The translations under genes were made by a program, and so were the position numbers. Positions 1 to 7,836 of a stretch of DNA of 48,512 nucleotides are shown here, piece by piece (within the stretch, counting starts at the first letter, position 1; each line of letters opens with the position of its first letter). The stretch comes from Candidatus Methylomirabilota bacterium (GTDB lineage Bacteria; Methylomirabilota; Methylomirabilia; Rokubacteriales; CSP1-6): assembly GCA_035936835.1 (NCBI GenBank), contig DASYVT010000183.1, positions 1 through 48,512 on the forward strand, written 5' to 3'. The notes under the pieces are model-generated. The model did no database searches, was not told the origin of the DNA, and was given only the letters and a program-made list of their open reading frames with translations.

Positions 1-57
1 CCGCCTCGCCGCCGCCGCCCCGCCCAGCATCGCCTCAGCCGCCGTCCCGTTGGCCAC
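1..57 (-). CDS. N-terminal fragment of a probable second ABC permease (DppC-like), cut by the window edge
   Basis: A reading frame opens with GTG at 57, five bases after the stop of the DppB-like permease, and runs off the window. The 19 visible codons encode an Ala/Gly-rich stretch (VANGTAAEAMLGG...) with an internal in-frame ATG at 30. Dpp/Opp transporters usually carry a DppC-type permease directly after DppB, and its N-terminus is normally a poorly conserved polar or alanine-rich tail. The call rests on position more than on sequence, because no membrane segment is visible. Confidence 0.4.
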   Translation of the reverse strand, partial: MANGTAAEAMLGGAAAARR

Positions 58-62
58 CGCGC

Positions 63-1022
63 CTACCTGTACGAGATCCGCGGATCGAGCCAGCCGTAGA
101 CCAGGTCCGCGATCAGGTTGAAGAGGACCACGAGGGCCGAGAAGACGAAGGTGATCGACATGACCACCGGCGTGTCGTTCGAGAGGATGGCGGTGATCAG
201 GAGCGAGCCGATGCCGGGCACGCGGAAGATCTGCTCGGTGATGACCGCGCCGGTGAAGACGCCGGGAATCTGGAGCGCCACGAGCGTCACGACCGGGATG
301 AGCGCGTTCCTGACCACGTGCTTGAGGATGGTGACCTTCTCCGACAGCCCCTTCGAGCGGGCGGTGTTGACGTAGTCGAGCCGGACGACCTCGAGGACGG
401 CCGAGCGCACGAAGCGCGTCATCGCCGCCCCCTGGAAGAGCCCCAGGACCGCGATCGGCATGATGGCCTGCCGCGCCATCTCCCACACCCAGCGCCACCC
501 CGTGGCCGCGAGGTCGGCCCGGTAGATGAAGGGCAGCCAGTCGAGGTAGATGCTGAAGAAGAGGATGAAGAGGAGCCCGGTGAAGAACGTCGGGAGCGAG
601 AAGCCGATGAAGGCAAAGGTGGTCGCGATCTGGTCGAAGATCGAGTACGGGCGCACCGCCGAGTAGATGCCGATCGGGAGCGCGACCAGGAGCCCGAGGA
701 GCTGCGCCGTGCCCAGCACGAAGAGCGTCGTCGGCAGACGCTGCATGATGAGCGTGGACACGTCGACGCGGCTCGTGAAGGAGAAGCCCCAGTCGCCCTT
801 GAGCATGGCCGTGACCCAGCGGACGTAGCGCACGGGAAGGGGGTCGTCGAGGCCGAACTGCGTCCGGAGGTTCAAGCGCACCTCTGCGGGGACGTTCGGG
901 TTGGTGGCGAGCTCCTCGAAGGGATCGCCCGGCGCCATCGCCAGCACGGTGAAGAGGACGAGGCTGATGCCGAGGAGCGCGGGGATCGAGATCAGGACAC
1001 GTCGGAGGAAGTACTTGGACAT
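63..1022 (-). CDS. ABC transporter permease, dipeptide/oligopeptide type (DppB-like)
   Basis: This 319-residue inner-membrane permease belongs to the BPD_transp_1 family and forms half of the channel of a peptide/nickel/opine-type ABC importer. The N-terminus MSKYFLRRVLISIPALLGI is the typical DppB first membrane helix, followed by the periplasmic MAPGDPF segment. The cytoplasmic EAA loop that contacts the ATPase is visible near the C-terminal third (ARSKGLSEKVTILKHVV), followed by RNALIPVVT and a last helix ending in LDPRISYR. An upstream extension to 1154 is open but Arg/Pro-rich and unlike the family, so I start at the ATG at 1022. It lies downstream of the substrate-binding protein gene in the same direction. 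Confidence 0.9.
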   Translation of the reverse strand: MSKYFLRRVLISIPALLGISLVLFTVLAMAPGDPFEELATNPNVPAEVRLNLRTQFGLDDPLPVRYVRWVTAMLKGDWGFSFTSRVDVSTLIMQRLPTTLFVLGTAQLLGLLVALPIGIYSAVRPYSIFDQIATTFAFIGFSLPTFFTGLLFILFFSIYLDWLPFIYRADLAATGWRWVWEMARQAIMPIAVLGLFQGAAMTRFVRSAVLEVVRLDYVNTARSKGLSEKVTILKHVVRNALIPVVTLVALQIPGVFTGAVITEQIFRVPGIGSLLITAILSNDTPVVMSITFVFSALVVLFNLIADLVYGWLDPRISYR

Positions 1023-1080
1023 CGCTCGGCGCGGCCGGGGTGGGGGACCGGGCCTGCGGGCCCGGTCCCCCGATGCCTTC

Positions 1081-2871
1081 CTAAGCCTCGCGGTACCAGT
1101 TGGGCAGGTTCCAGAAGTCGGAGTCCCAGCCGCTCTGCTCGACGCGCATCGCATTGCCGACCGCGGACACGCGCGGGCGGAAGACGACGGGAATGACCAC
1201 GACGTTCTGGATGACCAGCTCGTTCATCCTGATGAACAGCGCGGCGCGCTTCACGGGGTCGAGCTCGGACTCGGCCGCCCGGTAGAGCTTGTCGTATTCC
1301 TCGCTCTTCCAACGGGTGATGTTGCGGCCCTGCCACTTGTTCTCCTTGGAGGCGACCTCCTCGGTCAGGAACTGGCGCATGAACTGCTCGGGGTCCGGCT
1401 GCGTCATGGTCGTCGTGTACATCTGGATGTCGGTGTAGAAGTGGGTGTACGTATCCGGGTTGGCCACGTCAGAGGAGAAGTAGACCGACGCGGTCACCGA
1501 CTTGAGCTCCATGTCGATGCCGGCCTTGGCCGCGGCCTGTTTGACAATCTGCTGGTTCTTCTGCCGCGGGGCATTGATCGACGTCTGATAGACCAGCTTG
1601 AGCTTCTTGCCGTCCTTGGCTCGGATGCCGTCCGTGCCCTTCTTCCAGCCGGCCCCCTCCAGGATCTGGTTGGCCTTGTCGATGTTCAGCTCCCACTTGG
1701 TGTTCTTCGAGACGAAGCGGGGCGGGGCATTGAGGAAGTTGGCAGTGGCGATGCCTGTCCGGCCGTAGATCTGCTCCTGGACGGCGGCGCGGTCGACGAG
1801 GAGGTTCAGGGCCTGGCGCACCGCCGGGTCGGTCAGGAACGGGTGCTTGGTCTTGATGCTCGAGCGCTCGCCGTCGACCTCGGTCCACGGGTCGGTGTTG
1901 TTGAGCTGGATGTGCTCGATGTTGCCCCCGGCCACGATGTCGACCCGGCCCTTGCCGCCCTGTTCCATGCGCCGGAGGATGTCGTCCTCGACCTGCATGT
2001 TCCAGGCGTAGTCGAACTCGCCCGTCTGGATGACGGCCCGTGCCGCCGAGATCGCGTCGCCGCCGCCCTTCATCTCGATGGTGTCGAAGAAAGGGCGGTT
2101 GGCCATGTGGTAGCCCGGGTTGAGCTCGCCCTTGACCACGTCGCCCGGCTTGAACTCCACGAAGCGGTAGGGCCCCGTGCCCATCGGCTTGAGGTTGCCG
2201 GGCGCCTCGCGGGACTTGCCGCCCTTGAAGGCTTCGAAGAGGTGCTTGGGGATGATCATGCCGCGGACGCCGACGAAGGGGTCGGCCCAGAAGGGCGTGG
2301 GCTTGTCGAACGTGACCTTGACCGTGTGGCTGTCGATCTTCTGGGCCTTGCAGTCCTTGTAGGTCCCGCTGGTCGTGGCCGCCGTGGCGGGATCGGCCGC
2401 GTACTCCCAGTTGAAGACCACGTCGTCGGCGGTGAAGGGCTTACCATCGTGCCACTGCACGCCCTTCTTGAGCTTCCAGGTCACCGACTTGCCGTCCTTG
2501 GCGACGCCGCCGTTCTGCACGCTCGGGATCTCGGCGGCGAGGATCGGGACCAGGTTGCCGTCGGGGTCCCAGGAGGCCAACGGCTCGTAGAAGATGCGCG
2601 AGCCGTCCTGGTCCTTCGTGCCCACCGCGAAGTGCGGGTTCAGCAGGGTCGAGCCCTGCCACCACAGCACCTTGAGCGCGCCGCCGCCGCCCCGCTTGGT
2701 GGCTTTGTACATGAGCTTGCTCTGAGCCTGGGCCACGCCGGCCGAAGCCAGCATCTGGGCCGCCAGGGGCGCCGTAAGCCCAAGCCCGACCATCATCTGG
2801 ACGAAGCCGCGGCGGCTCAGGCGGCCGGCCTTCACCTCGGCGATCAGATCTCTCAGTTTATGCTCGTCCAT
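1081..2871 (-). CDS. ABC transporter substrate-binding protein, family 5, Tat-exported
   Basis: The 596-residue protein is a periplasmic binding protein of the peptide/nickel family (SBP_bac_5). It begins with a short cytoplasmic helix (MDEHKLRDLIAEVKAGRL) and a twin-arginine signal: SRRGFVQ near residues 19-25, a hydrophobic stretch, and a likely AQA cleavage site near residue 49. The mature part has family hallmarks such as GKSVTWKLKKGVQWHDGKPF and DVVFNWEY. A Shine-Dalgarno AGGAGG lies about 8 bases before the ATG, and a strong promoter lies at 2928-2956. The ligand cannot be read from sequence. Neighbouring OtnK and PdxA suggest that a four-carbon acid or a compound yielding one could be imported, which is inference only. 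Confidence 0.93.
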   Translation of the reverse strand: MDEHKLRDLIAEVKAGRLSRRGFVQMMVGLGLTAPLAAQMLASAGVAQAQSKLMYKATKRGGGGALKVLWWQGSTLLNPHFAVGTKDQDGSRIFYEPLASWDPDGNLVPILAAEIPSVQNGGVAKDGKSVTWKLKKGVQWHDGKPFTADDVVFNWEYAADPATAATTSGTYKDCKAQKIDSHTVKVTFDKPTPFWADPFVGVRGMIIPKHLFEAFKGGKSREAPGNLKPMGTGPYRFVEFKPGDVVKGELNPGYHMANRPFFDTIEMKGGGDAISAARAVIQTGEFDYAWNMQVEDDILRRMEQGGKGRVDIVAGGNIEHIQLNNTDPWTEVDGERSSIKTKHPFLTDPAVRQALNLLVDRAAVQEQIYGRTGIATANFLNAPPRFVSKNTKWELNIDKANQILEGAGWKKGTDGIRAKDGKKLKLVYQTSINAPRQKNQQIVKQAAAKAGIDMELKSVTASVYFSSDVANPDTYTHFYTDIQMYTTTMTQPDPEQFMRQFLTEEVASKENKWQGRNITRWKSEEYDKLYRAAESELDPVKRAALFIRMNELVIQNVVVIPVVFRPRVSAVGNAMRVEQSGWDSDFWNLPNWYREA

Positions 2872-2927
2872 CAGAGCGTCCTCCTGGCTGTAGTCGGGGT
2901 CGGGTCGGCGGCGAGAACGAATGGCCT

Positions 2928-2956
2928 CTTATACTGACCCGACCCAGCGAAGTCAA
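2928..2956 (-). promoter_or_regulatory. Sigma-70 promoter for the substrate-binding protein gene
   Basis: Read on the minus strand, TTGACT (2956-2951), a 17-base spacer and TATAAG (2933-2928) form a near-consensus promoter about 57 bases before the ATG at 2871. The -35 box overlaps the stop codon of the small ORF at 2953-3027. The transporter genes can therefore be transcribed separately from the upstream kinase/dehydrogenase genes. Confidence 0.7.
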
Positions 2957-3027
2957 GCACGCGCGGCCCGGCTCAGGCGCCGGGCCCGCACGTCCTCGAT
3001 CAGATCACGCAGTCCCCGTTCGTCCAT
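2953..3027 (-). pseudogene. 24-codon ORF resembling the N-terminus of the adjacent substrate-binding protein
   Basis: A minus-strand ATG at 3027 with a good Shine-Dalgarno (AGGAGG about 8 bases upstream) encodes MDERGLRDLIEDVRARRLSR and then four more residues before TGA. It lines up without gaps with the first 20 residues of the substrate-binding protein next door (MDEHKLRDLIAEVKAGRLSR), and many codons are identical. The twin-arginine pair is altered to Arg-Ala and the frame closes immediately. It starts 12 bases after the pdxA stop. I read it as the remnant of a second binding-protein gene or of a tandem duplication; a translated leader peptide is the alternative. Confidence 0.5.
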
Positions 3028-3039
3028 GCCACGCGCCTC

Positions 3040-4077
3040 CTAACGGGTTTTCGCGGCCAGCATGCGCACGGCCACGTCGATCGCCTCGAGCATGCTCTCT
3101 GGGTTGGCGATGCCCTTCCACGCCCGGTCGAAGGCCGTGCCGTGGTCCACCGACACGCGGAGGAACGGAAGACCGACGGTGACGTTGACCCCCGAGAGGC
3201 CCGTCCACTGGCCCCGCGCCTCGTCGTAGGTGAAGCCGAGCGTCTTGACGGGCACGTGCCCCTGGTCGTGGTACATGGCCACGACAATGTCGAACTCGCC
3301 GCCTCTCGCGCGCGAGAAGAGCGTGTCGGCCGGCAGCGGGCCGTGGACGTCGAGCCCTTCGCGGCGCGCGGCCTCTGCGGCCGGGATGATCTGGGTCTTC
3401 TCCTCGTCGCCGAAGAGGCCGTCCTCGCCGGCGTGCGGATTGAGCCCGCAGACCGCGATGCGGGGGCGCGCGACTCCAAGCCCGTTCATGGCCTGCTGGG
3501 CGAGGCGAATGACCCGCAGCACGCGGTCCTCGGTGCAGAGGTCCGGTACGCGCCGGAGCGCGACGTGCGTCGTGACGTGGATGACCTTGAGCTCCCGGCC
3601 CATGAGCAGCATGGCGAAATCCTTCGTGCCCGACAGCTTGGCCAGGATCTCGGTGTGCCCCGAGTGCTGGACGCCTGCGGCGGCCAGCGCCTCCTTGTTC
3701 ACGGGCGCCGTCACCATGCCGTCGATCTCGCCCGACTGGCAGAGCCTGACGGCCCTCTCGATGTAGGCGTACGCAGCACGGCCGGCCTCGGCACTGACCT
3801 GCGCCCGCACGAGTGTGGAGGCGTCGGCATTGGCGAGGTCGAGGCACTCGATGGCGCCGGGCTCGAAGCGGCACTCGGCGGTCGTCGACACCGGATGGAG
3901 CTTTCGATCCGAGCGCAGGAGCGCGAGCGTGGCTTCCATCACCGTGCGGTCGCCGATGACCACGGGGCGGCACGTCGCCGCGACTTCCGGTGTCGCCAGG
4001 GCCTTGGCGATGATCTCGGGCCCGACTCCGGCGGGATCGCCCATGGTGATGCCGAGCAGCGGGAGGCGGGAAGCCAT
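3040..4077 (-). CDS. pdxA2: PdxA-family dehydrogenase, probably 4-phospho-D-threonate/D-erythronate dehydrogenase (PdxA2)
   Basis: This 345-residue protein is a full-length member of the 4-hydroxythreonine-4-phosphate dehydrogenase family. Visible hallmarks are ITMGDPAGVGPE near residues 10-21, HVTTHVAL with metal-site histidines in the middle, GLNPHAGEDGLFG, and YHDQGHVP near the C-terminal third. Classical PdxA serves vitamin B6 synthesis. Family members encoded next to a DUF1537 kinase oxidise 4-phosphorylated D-threonate or D-erythronate with NAD and decarboxylate the product. That is the context here, because the kinase stop and this start overlap (TGATG at 4079-4075). An in-frame GTG at 4080 is an alternative start. 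Confidence 0.88.
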   Translation of the reverse strand: MASRLPLLGITMGDPAGVGPEIIAKALATPEVAATCRPVVIGDRTVMEATLALLRSDRKLHPVSTTAECRFEPGAIECLDLANADASTLVRAQVSAEAGRAAYAYIERAVRLCQSGEIDGMVTAPVNKEALAAAGVQHSGHTEILAKLSGTKDFAMLLMGRELKVIHVTTHVALRRVPDLCTEDRVLRVIRLAQQAMNGLGVARPRIAVCGLNPHAGEDGLFGDEEKTQIIPAAEAARREGLDVHGPLPADTLFSRARGGEFDIVVAMYHDQGHVPVKTLGFTYDEARGQWTGLSGVNVTVGLPFLRVSVDHGTAFDRAWKGIANPESMLEAIDVAVRMLAAKTR

Positions 4078-5267
4078 CACGCGGGTCCTCTCGCGAGCGC
4101 GACGAACAAATCCGGCGCCCCAAAGCCGCCGGCCTTGGTCAGGATCGGAATCGTTGACGTCGAGTCGACAACGAGCCGGCCGAGGGCGAGTCCACTCGAG
4201 GGCGCGCCGCTTAGCTCGAGGCGGCGCGCGGCGAGCGCTCGCATGACAGCGTGCGCGGTTTCTCCTCCGGTGAGGACGAGCAGGGCAGGCGAGACCTCCG
4301 CGAGCACCGTTTTGACGGCCCCGGCCAGGCGCCCGGCGATGTCCCGCGCCGCGCCTTCGAGGCGGGCGTTGATTGACAGAAAGGCGGGTTTGCCGGCGCG
4401 GAGCGCGGCCACGACCTTGGCCAGGTCCGGCTCGCCCGCCGCGTCAAGCCGGGCGCCCGCCGAGCCCGACGCTTCGAGCGCATCCACCTGGGCGCGCGTC
4501 GCGGGGTGTCGACTGCCAGCGACGACGAGCCAGCCACCAGGAGCGGGCGCGGGCGGGGCGGGCGCGGCGAAGCCCCACGCGCGAGCAGCGGCGCCGGCGA
4601 GGCCGGCCGAGCCGGCGAGCAGAACTCCGGGGAGGTCTATCGCGGCCAGGGCGAGGGCATCGAGGTCCTGGTCAACCTCCGCATCTGCCACCACGAGGCC
4701 GGTCCGCATCGCGAGGGCGCGCGCAAGCTCCTCGAGCGGGCCGCGGACCTCCTTGAGCGTGATGAGCGACACGGGGAGCGGGAGGAGCGACACGGGACGG
4801 CCCGAAGTGCTCGAGAGGATCTCGACGAGGTCGGAGGTCGGGCCTGGATAGTCTGGATCCCTGCCGGTGGGGCTCTCGTGGGCCGGCTGCCCGAAGACGG
4901 AGAGCACGCCGTCCCGCACCGTGCGCCCCTGGGCCGGGAAGGCGGGGCAGACGAGCGCGGTCGTGGCGCCGGACGCGCCCATCAGGGCGTCGAGCTCGGC
5001 TGCCACCGGGCCCCTGACGGTCGAGTCGAGCTTCTTGAAGATGTGGCCGCCGCCCAGACGCGCCTCGATGCCGTCAACTGCGCGTCGTACGAGCGAAGCG
5101 GCGACGGCAGGCGGGAGCGCGCGGCTCTCGGTGTCCACCGCGGCGGCCGGCCAGCGCCCGTCGGGCAGCTCGGGCGCCACGAAGACCCCGACAGGGCCGC
5201 GTCCGGCGAAGAGGGCGCCCGCGTCACAGGCGCCGCTTAGGTCATCGGCGATGATCGTGACAGCCAT
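4077..5267 (-). CDS. Four-carbon acid sugar kinase (DUF1537/OtnK family)
   Basis: This 396-residue cytoplasmic kinase phosphorylates four-carbon sugar acids such as D-threonate, D-erythronate or 3-oxo-tetronates. The N-terminal domain opens with MAVTIIADDLSGACDAGALF, the family signature, and has FKKLDSTVRGPV near residue 90. The C-terminal nucleotide-binding domain ends with LLVLTGGETAHAVMRAL and a Gly-rich stretch. The reading frame stays open upstream to 5615, but that part is not family-like and would overlap the divergent thioredoxin gene, so the ATG at 5267 is chosen. It is the first gene of the minus-strand operon and overlaps the PdxA gene by one base. The exact substrate is unknown. 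Confidence 0.88.
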   Translation of the reverse strand: MAVTIIADDLSGACDAGALFAGRGPVGVFVAPELPDGRWPAAAVDTESRALPPAVAASLVRRAVDGIEARLGGGHIFKKLDSTVRGPVAAELDALMGASGATTALVCPAFPAQGRTVRDGVLSVFGQPAHESPTGRDPDYPGPTSDLVEILSSTSGRPVSLLPLPVSLITLKEVRGPLEELARALAMRTGLVVADAEVDQDLDALALAAIDLPGVLLAGSAGLAGAAARAWGFAAPAPPAPAPGGWLVVAGSRHPATRAQVDALEASGSAGARLDAAGEPDLAKVVAALRAGKPAFLSINARLEGAARDIAGRLAGAVKTVLAEVSPALLVLTGGETAHAVMRALAARRLELSGAPSSGLALGRLVVDSTSTIPILTKAGGFGAPDLFVALARGPA

Positions 5268-5326
5268 GGAATCCCTGTAACCTATCACAAAGGGTGGGGC
5301 GCATGAGGGACAGGCGGGCGTCGATG

Positions 5327-5332
5327 TATACT
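5327..5332 (+). promoter_or_regulatory. -10 box (TATACT) of the thioredoxin gene, leaderless arrangement
   Basis: TATACT lies 8 bases before the ATG at 5341 and there is no Shine-Dalgarno between them. No good -35 box is visible at 16-18 bases upstream. The spacing would place transcription initiation at or next to the start codon. Confidence 0.4.
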
Positions 5333-5340
5333 CGAAGGCC

Positions 5341-5916
5341 ATGTGGCGTCTCGCCCCCCGCATCCTGGTGTTTCTCGCCTGCGCAGCGCTTCCCGCGGGT
5401 GCCGCGCCCGCGGTTGCCACGCCCGCGGCTGGCATGGAAGACCCCGCGCGCGCCCTCGACCTCATCAAGCCGAATCGCGAGCAGCAGGCCAAGGATTTCA
5501 ATGTCGCCGCGCTCGAAGGCGGCAAGTTGAGGCTCGCCGATCTCAAGGGCAAGGTGGTCTTTCTCAACTTCTGGGCGACCTGGTGCCCGCCGTGCATGGA
5601 GGAGATGCCCGCCATGGAGCGCCTCTGGCAGCGCTACAAGGACCAGGGCCTCGTCGTCATCGCGCTCAGCATGGACTCGGCGGGAGCGAAGGTCGTCAAG
5701 CCGTTCATCGAGCAGGCGAAATACACCTACCGGGTGGCGCTCGACCCGAAGATGGAGATCGCGGAGCTCTATGGCGCCCGCTCCGTCCCCTCGACCTTCA
5801 TCATCGATCGGAGCGGGACGCTCCGGGCCATCGCGCTGGGCCCGCGGGACTGGGACGGCCGGGCCTCCTTCGCCTATTTCGACGCCTTATTAAAGGATGG
5901 CAAGCCCCGTGGCTGA
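5341..5916 (+). CDS. TlpA/ResA-like periplasmic thiol-disulfide oxidoreductase
   Basis: The 191-residue protein has a Sec signal peptide (residues 1 to about 27, hydrophobic RILVFLACAALPAG) and a thioredoxin fold of the AhpC-TSA/TlpA type. The active site is WCPPC at residues 81-85 and the cis-proline loop is SVPSTFIID. Such proteins keep periplasmic thiols reduced, often for cytochrome c maturation, and take electrons from a CcdA-type membrane protein. The next gene is a CcdA and overlaps this one by 20 bases, so the two very likely work as a pair. The start is supported by the TATACT box 8 bases upstream. Confidence 0.9.
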   Translation: MWRLAPRILVFLACAALPAGAAPAVATPAAGMEDPARALDLIKPNREQQAKDFNVAALEGGKLRLADLKGKVVFLNFWATWCPPCMEEMPAMERLWQRYKDQGLVVIALSMDSAGAKVVKPFIEQAKYTYRVALDPKMEIAELYGARSVPSTFIIDRSGTLRAIALGPRDWDGRASFAYFDALLKDGKPRG

Positions 5917-6646
5917 GTCGCTGGGGGTGTTGGTCGCTTTCTCCGCCGGGCTCTTTTCCTTTCTCTCGCCCTGCGTGCTGCCGCTCTTTCCGTCCTACCT
6001 CTCCTTCGTCACGGGGATGTCCGTGGACCGGCTGGCCTCGGATGTCACGCTTTCCGAGCGCGCCCTCGTGATGCTGCACTCGCTGGCCTTCATCGCGGGC
6101 TTCACGGTCGTGTTCGTGAGCCTTGGCGCCTCGTTCAGCGCCGCGGGGCAGTTCCTCCTCGACTATCGCGACTGGATCCGGATCGGCGGGGGCGTGCTGA
6201 TCATTGCATTCGGCCTCCTGATCGCGGGCGTGCTCAAGTTGGGCCCGCTCGGGCGCACTCGCCAGATCCCTATCCGCAGCAAGCCCGCCGGATTTCTCGG
6301 CTCCTTCGCCGTGGGGCTGACCTTCGCGATCGGCTGGACGCCCTGCGTCGGGCCCATCCTGGGGGCGATCCTGACGCTGGCCAGCAACGAGAAGACCGTC
6401 AGCCAGGGCGTGGGTCTGCTGCTGGCCTACTCGGCGGGGCTCGGCGTGCCGTTTCTCATCTTCTCGGCGGGGCTCGGCGTCTTCCTGCGCTTCTTCAAGC
6501 GCTACCGGCCCCTCATCCACGTGGTGGAGCAGGCGGCGGGCGTGCTGCTCGTGGTGGTCGGCGTGCTGGTCGCCACGAACTACTACATCGTGCTCAACTC
6601 GTGGACGATCAGTCTCACGCCCGAGTGGCTTCTCAAGCGTCTCTAG
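5897..6646 (+). CDS. ccdA: Cytochrome c biogenesis protein CcdA (DsbD transmembrane-domain family)
   Basis: This 249-residue polytopic inner-membrane protein carries reducing equivalents from cytoplasmic thioredoxin to periplasmic thiol proteins. Six hydrophobic segments are visible. The two redox cysteines are in the expected places: FLSPCVLPLFPSY (Cys26) in the first helix and GWTPCVGPILG (Cys150) in the fourth. Length matches the short CcdA family rather than full DsbD. It overlaps the end of the TlpA-like gene by 20 bases in another frame, implying translational coupling and a shared function. Confidence 0.92.
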   Translation: MASPVAESLGVLVAFSAGLFSFLSPCVLPLFPSYLSFVTGMSVDRLASDVTLSERALVMLHSLAFIAGFTVVFVSLGASFSAAGQFLLDYRDWIRIGGGVLIIAFGLLIAGVLKLGPLGRTRQIPIRSKPAGFLGSFAVGLTFAIGWTPCVGPILGAILTLASNEKTVSQGVGLLLAYSAGLGVPFLIFSAGLGVFLRFFKRYRPLIHVVEQAAGVLLVVVGVLVATNYYIVLNSWTISLTPEWLLKRL

Positions 6647-6664
6647 GCTGATCGCCCTCCCCGA

Positions 6665-6685
6665 GGGTATCCTCTCTCCATGAGC
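6665..6685 (+). repeat. 21-bp direct repeat, copy 1, with -10-like box and start codon
   Basis: The 21 bases are identical to 7837-7857. Each copy holds GGGTATCCT, then CTCTCC, then ATGAGC, where the ATG is the start of the gene that follows (6680 here). TATCCT at 6668-6673 is a plausible -10 box 6 bases before the ATG, with no Shine-Dalgarno. Confidence 0.7.
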
Positions 6686-7666
6686 GGCGACGAGGGCAGC
6701 GCCGCCGAGGAGGAGGTCAGGACCAGCCGGCTCCGATACCGGATCGCGTTCTTCCTCGCGTCGCTGGTCGTGCTGGGCCTCCTCGTGACGCTGCCGTTCT
6801 CGGTGAAGAGCGTGGTGGACGATGTCTTCGGGTCGGTGACAGGGAAGGTGGTCAAGCTGACGCGGGGACGGCCCGACTCGGCGCGCCCGAATCACACCAA
6901 GCTGCACATGGCCTTCGTCTCCATCGACGAGACGCAGCTGCTCGCGAGCATCCGCGTCTCGGGGCACCACCGGTGCGTCGAGTGCAACTGGAGCGACCGG
7001 GTGCTCTTCGTGGCGGTCACCGCCGACGACCTGAACGCGGACGGCATGCCGCCGTCGGTCGGCGTCACGCTGCCCCAGGCCAACGTGGAGATCTCCGAGG
7101 TGATCCAGCTCCCGGTGCGGGGGCAACCGATCCACTACCCGTTCGACACCTACAGCCTCGTCGTCGGCGTGGCTCTGCAGCGTCTGCGCGGGGACGGTCC
7201 GCCCCAGACGCTGTCCGCCGCCGAGGCCAGCGGCCACCTATTCCTCTCCGTCCAGGAGCTGCTCACGCGACAGGTCATGATCGGTCCGACGATGATAGAT
7301 CCCGCCAGCATCCGTGCCGCGGACGATCCCTTCGAGTACGTGGAGGCATTCGAGGTGAAGTTCGAGCGGCCCCGCTACCTCCGTGTCCTCGCCGTGATGC
7401 TTGTCCTCCTGATCACGTCGGCGGCGGCCTATTCGGTCTTCCTGCGCCCGCTCGCCGATCTCGTCCTCAACTCCGGAGCGCTCGTGCTGGGTGTGTGGGC
7501 GATCCGGTCGATTCTCACGCCCGGGAACCTCTACTACCAGACCGCAGTCGACCTCGCCCTCTCGATAGTGATCGTCTTCACGCTGGGCGCCATCCTGGTG
7601 CGCGCCCTGATCTACGCCCACGAACAGGCCGAGCTCGGCCTGTTCAGGCGCCGTCCGCGTCGCTAG
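6680..7666 (+). CDS. Uncharacterised four-helix membrane protein, DUF4436-like
   Basis: I do not firmly recognise this 328-residue protein. It has one hydrophobic segment at residues 21-42, a large domain of about 190 residues predicted outside the membrane, and three closely spaced C-terminal helices (about 235-255, 261-277 and 290-311). The outer domain carries HRCVECNW (a CxxC) and YPFDTYSL near residues 153-160. That motif recalls DUF4436 proteins and, more distantly, the PFD loop of pentameric ligand-gated channels. The last helices (LNSGALVLGVWAIRSIL) also fit DUF4436. The start is placed at the ATG at 6680 inside the 21-bp repeat. It is not obviously tied to its neighbours. Confidence 0.7.
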   Translation: MSGDEGSAAEEEVRTSRLRYRIAFFLASLVVLGLLVTLPFSVKSVVDDVFGSVTGKVVKLTRGRPDSARPNHTKLHMAFVSIDETQLLASIRVSGHHRCVECNWSDRVLFVAVTADDLNADGMPPSVGVTLPQANVEISEVIQLPVRGQPIHYPFDTYSLVVGVALQRLRGDGPPQTLSAAEASGHLFLSVQELLTRQVMIGPTMIDPASIRAADDPFEYVEAFEVKFERPRYLRVLAVMLVLLITSAAAYSVFLRPLADLVLNSGALVLGVWAIRSILTPGNLYYQTAVDLALSIVIVFTLGAILVRALIYAHEQAELGLFRRRPRR

Positions 7667-7674
7667 CAGGCCGA

Positions 7675-7782
7675 CGAGAAGGGCCCATCTGCTTCGTTGG
7701 CGCCCTCGGCCGCACGCTCAACGTACAGGAGTACGCCTCGCGTGCGACCTTCGGGCGCCGCCTCGCATCTGGACCCTTCTCG
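7675..7782. repeat. 108-bp imperfect palindromic element (REP/MITE-like)
   Basis: Two 52-base arms (7675-7726 and 7731-7782) are inverted copies around the 4-base centre AGGA at 7727-7730. The outermost 9 bases (CGAGAAGGG) and the innermost 5 (CGTAC) pair perfectly. Internal blocks such as CGCACGC and GGCGCCC also pair, separated by small mismatched loops. It fills most of the gap between 6680-7666 and thrB and has no coding potential. As RNA it would fold into one long interrupted hairpin, and it could also act as a terminator for the upstream gene. Confidence 0.75.
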
Positions 7783-7836
7783 CCCGCCTGCGGCCTCGGG
7801 TGCCTCAAGGGTTTGTAGGCCGAAGCCGCTGACGCC

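Noticed and set aside
901-2937. Long open frame of 678 codons on the plus strand opposite the substrate-binding protein
   Set aside because: It is antisense to a clear family 5 binding protein. Its translation is low-complexity Leu/Val/Arg/Asp typical of shadow frames in high-GC DNA.
5801-7237. 478-codon minus-strand frame over ccdA and the membrane protein
   Set aside because: Composition is Arg/His/Asp/Glu-rich and it lies over two good membrane-protein genes on the other strand.
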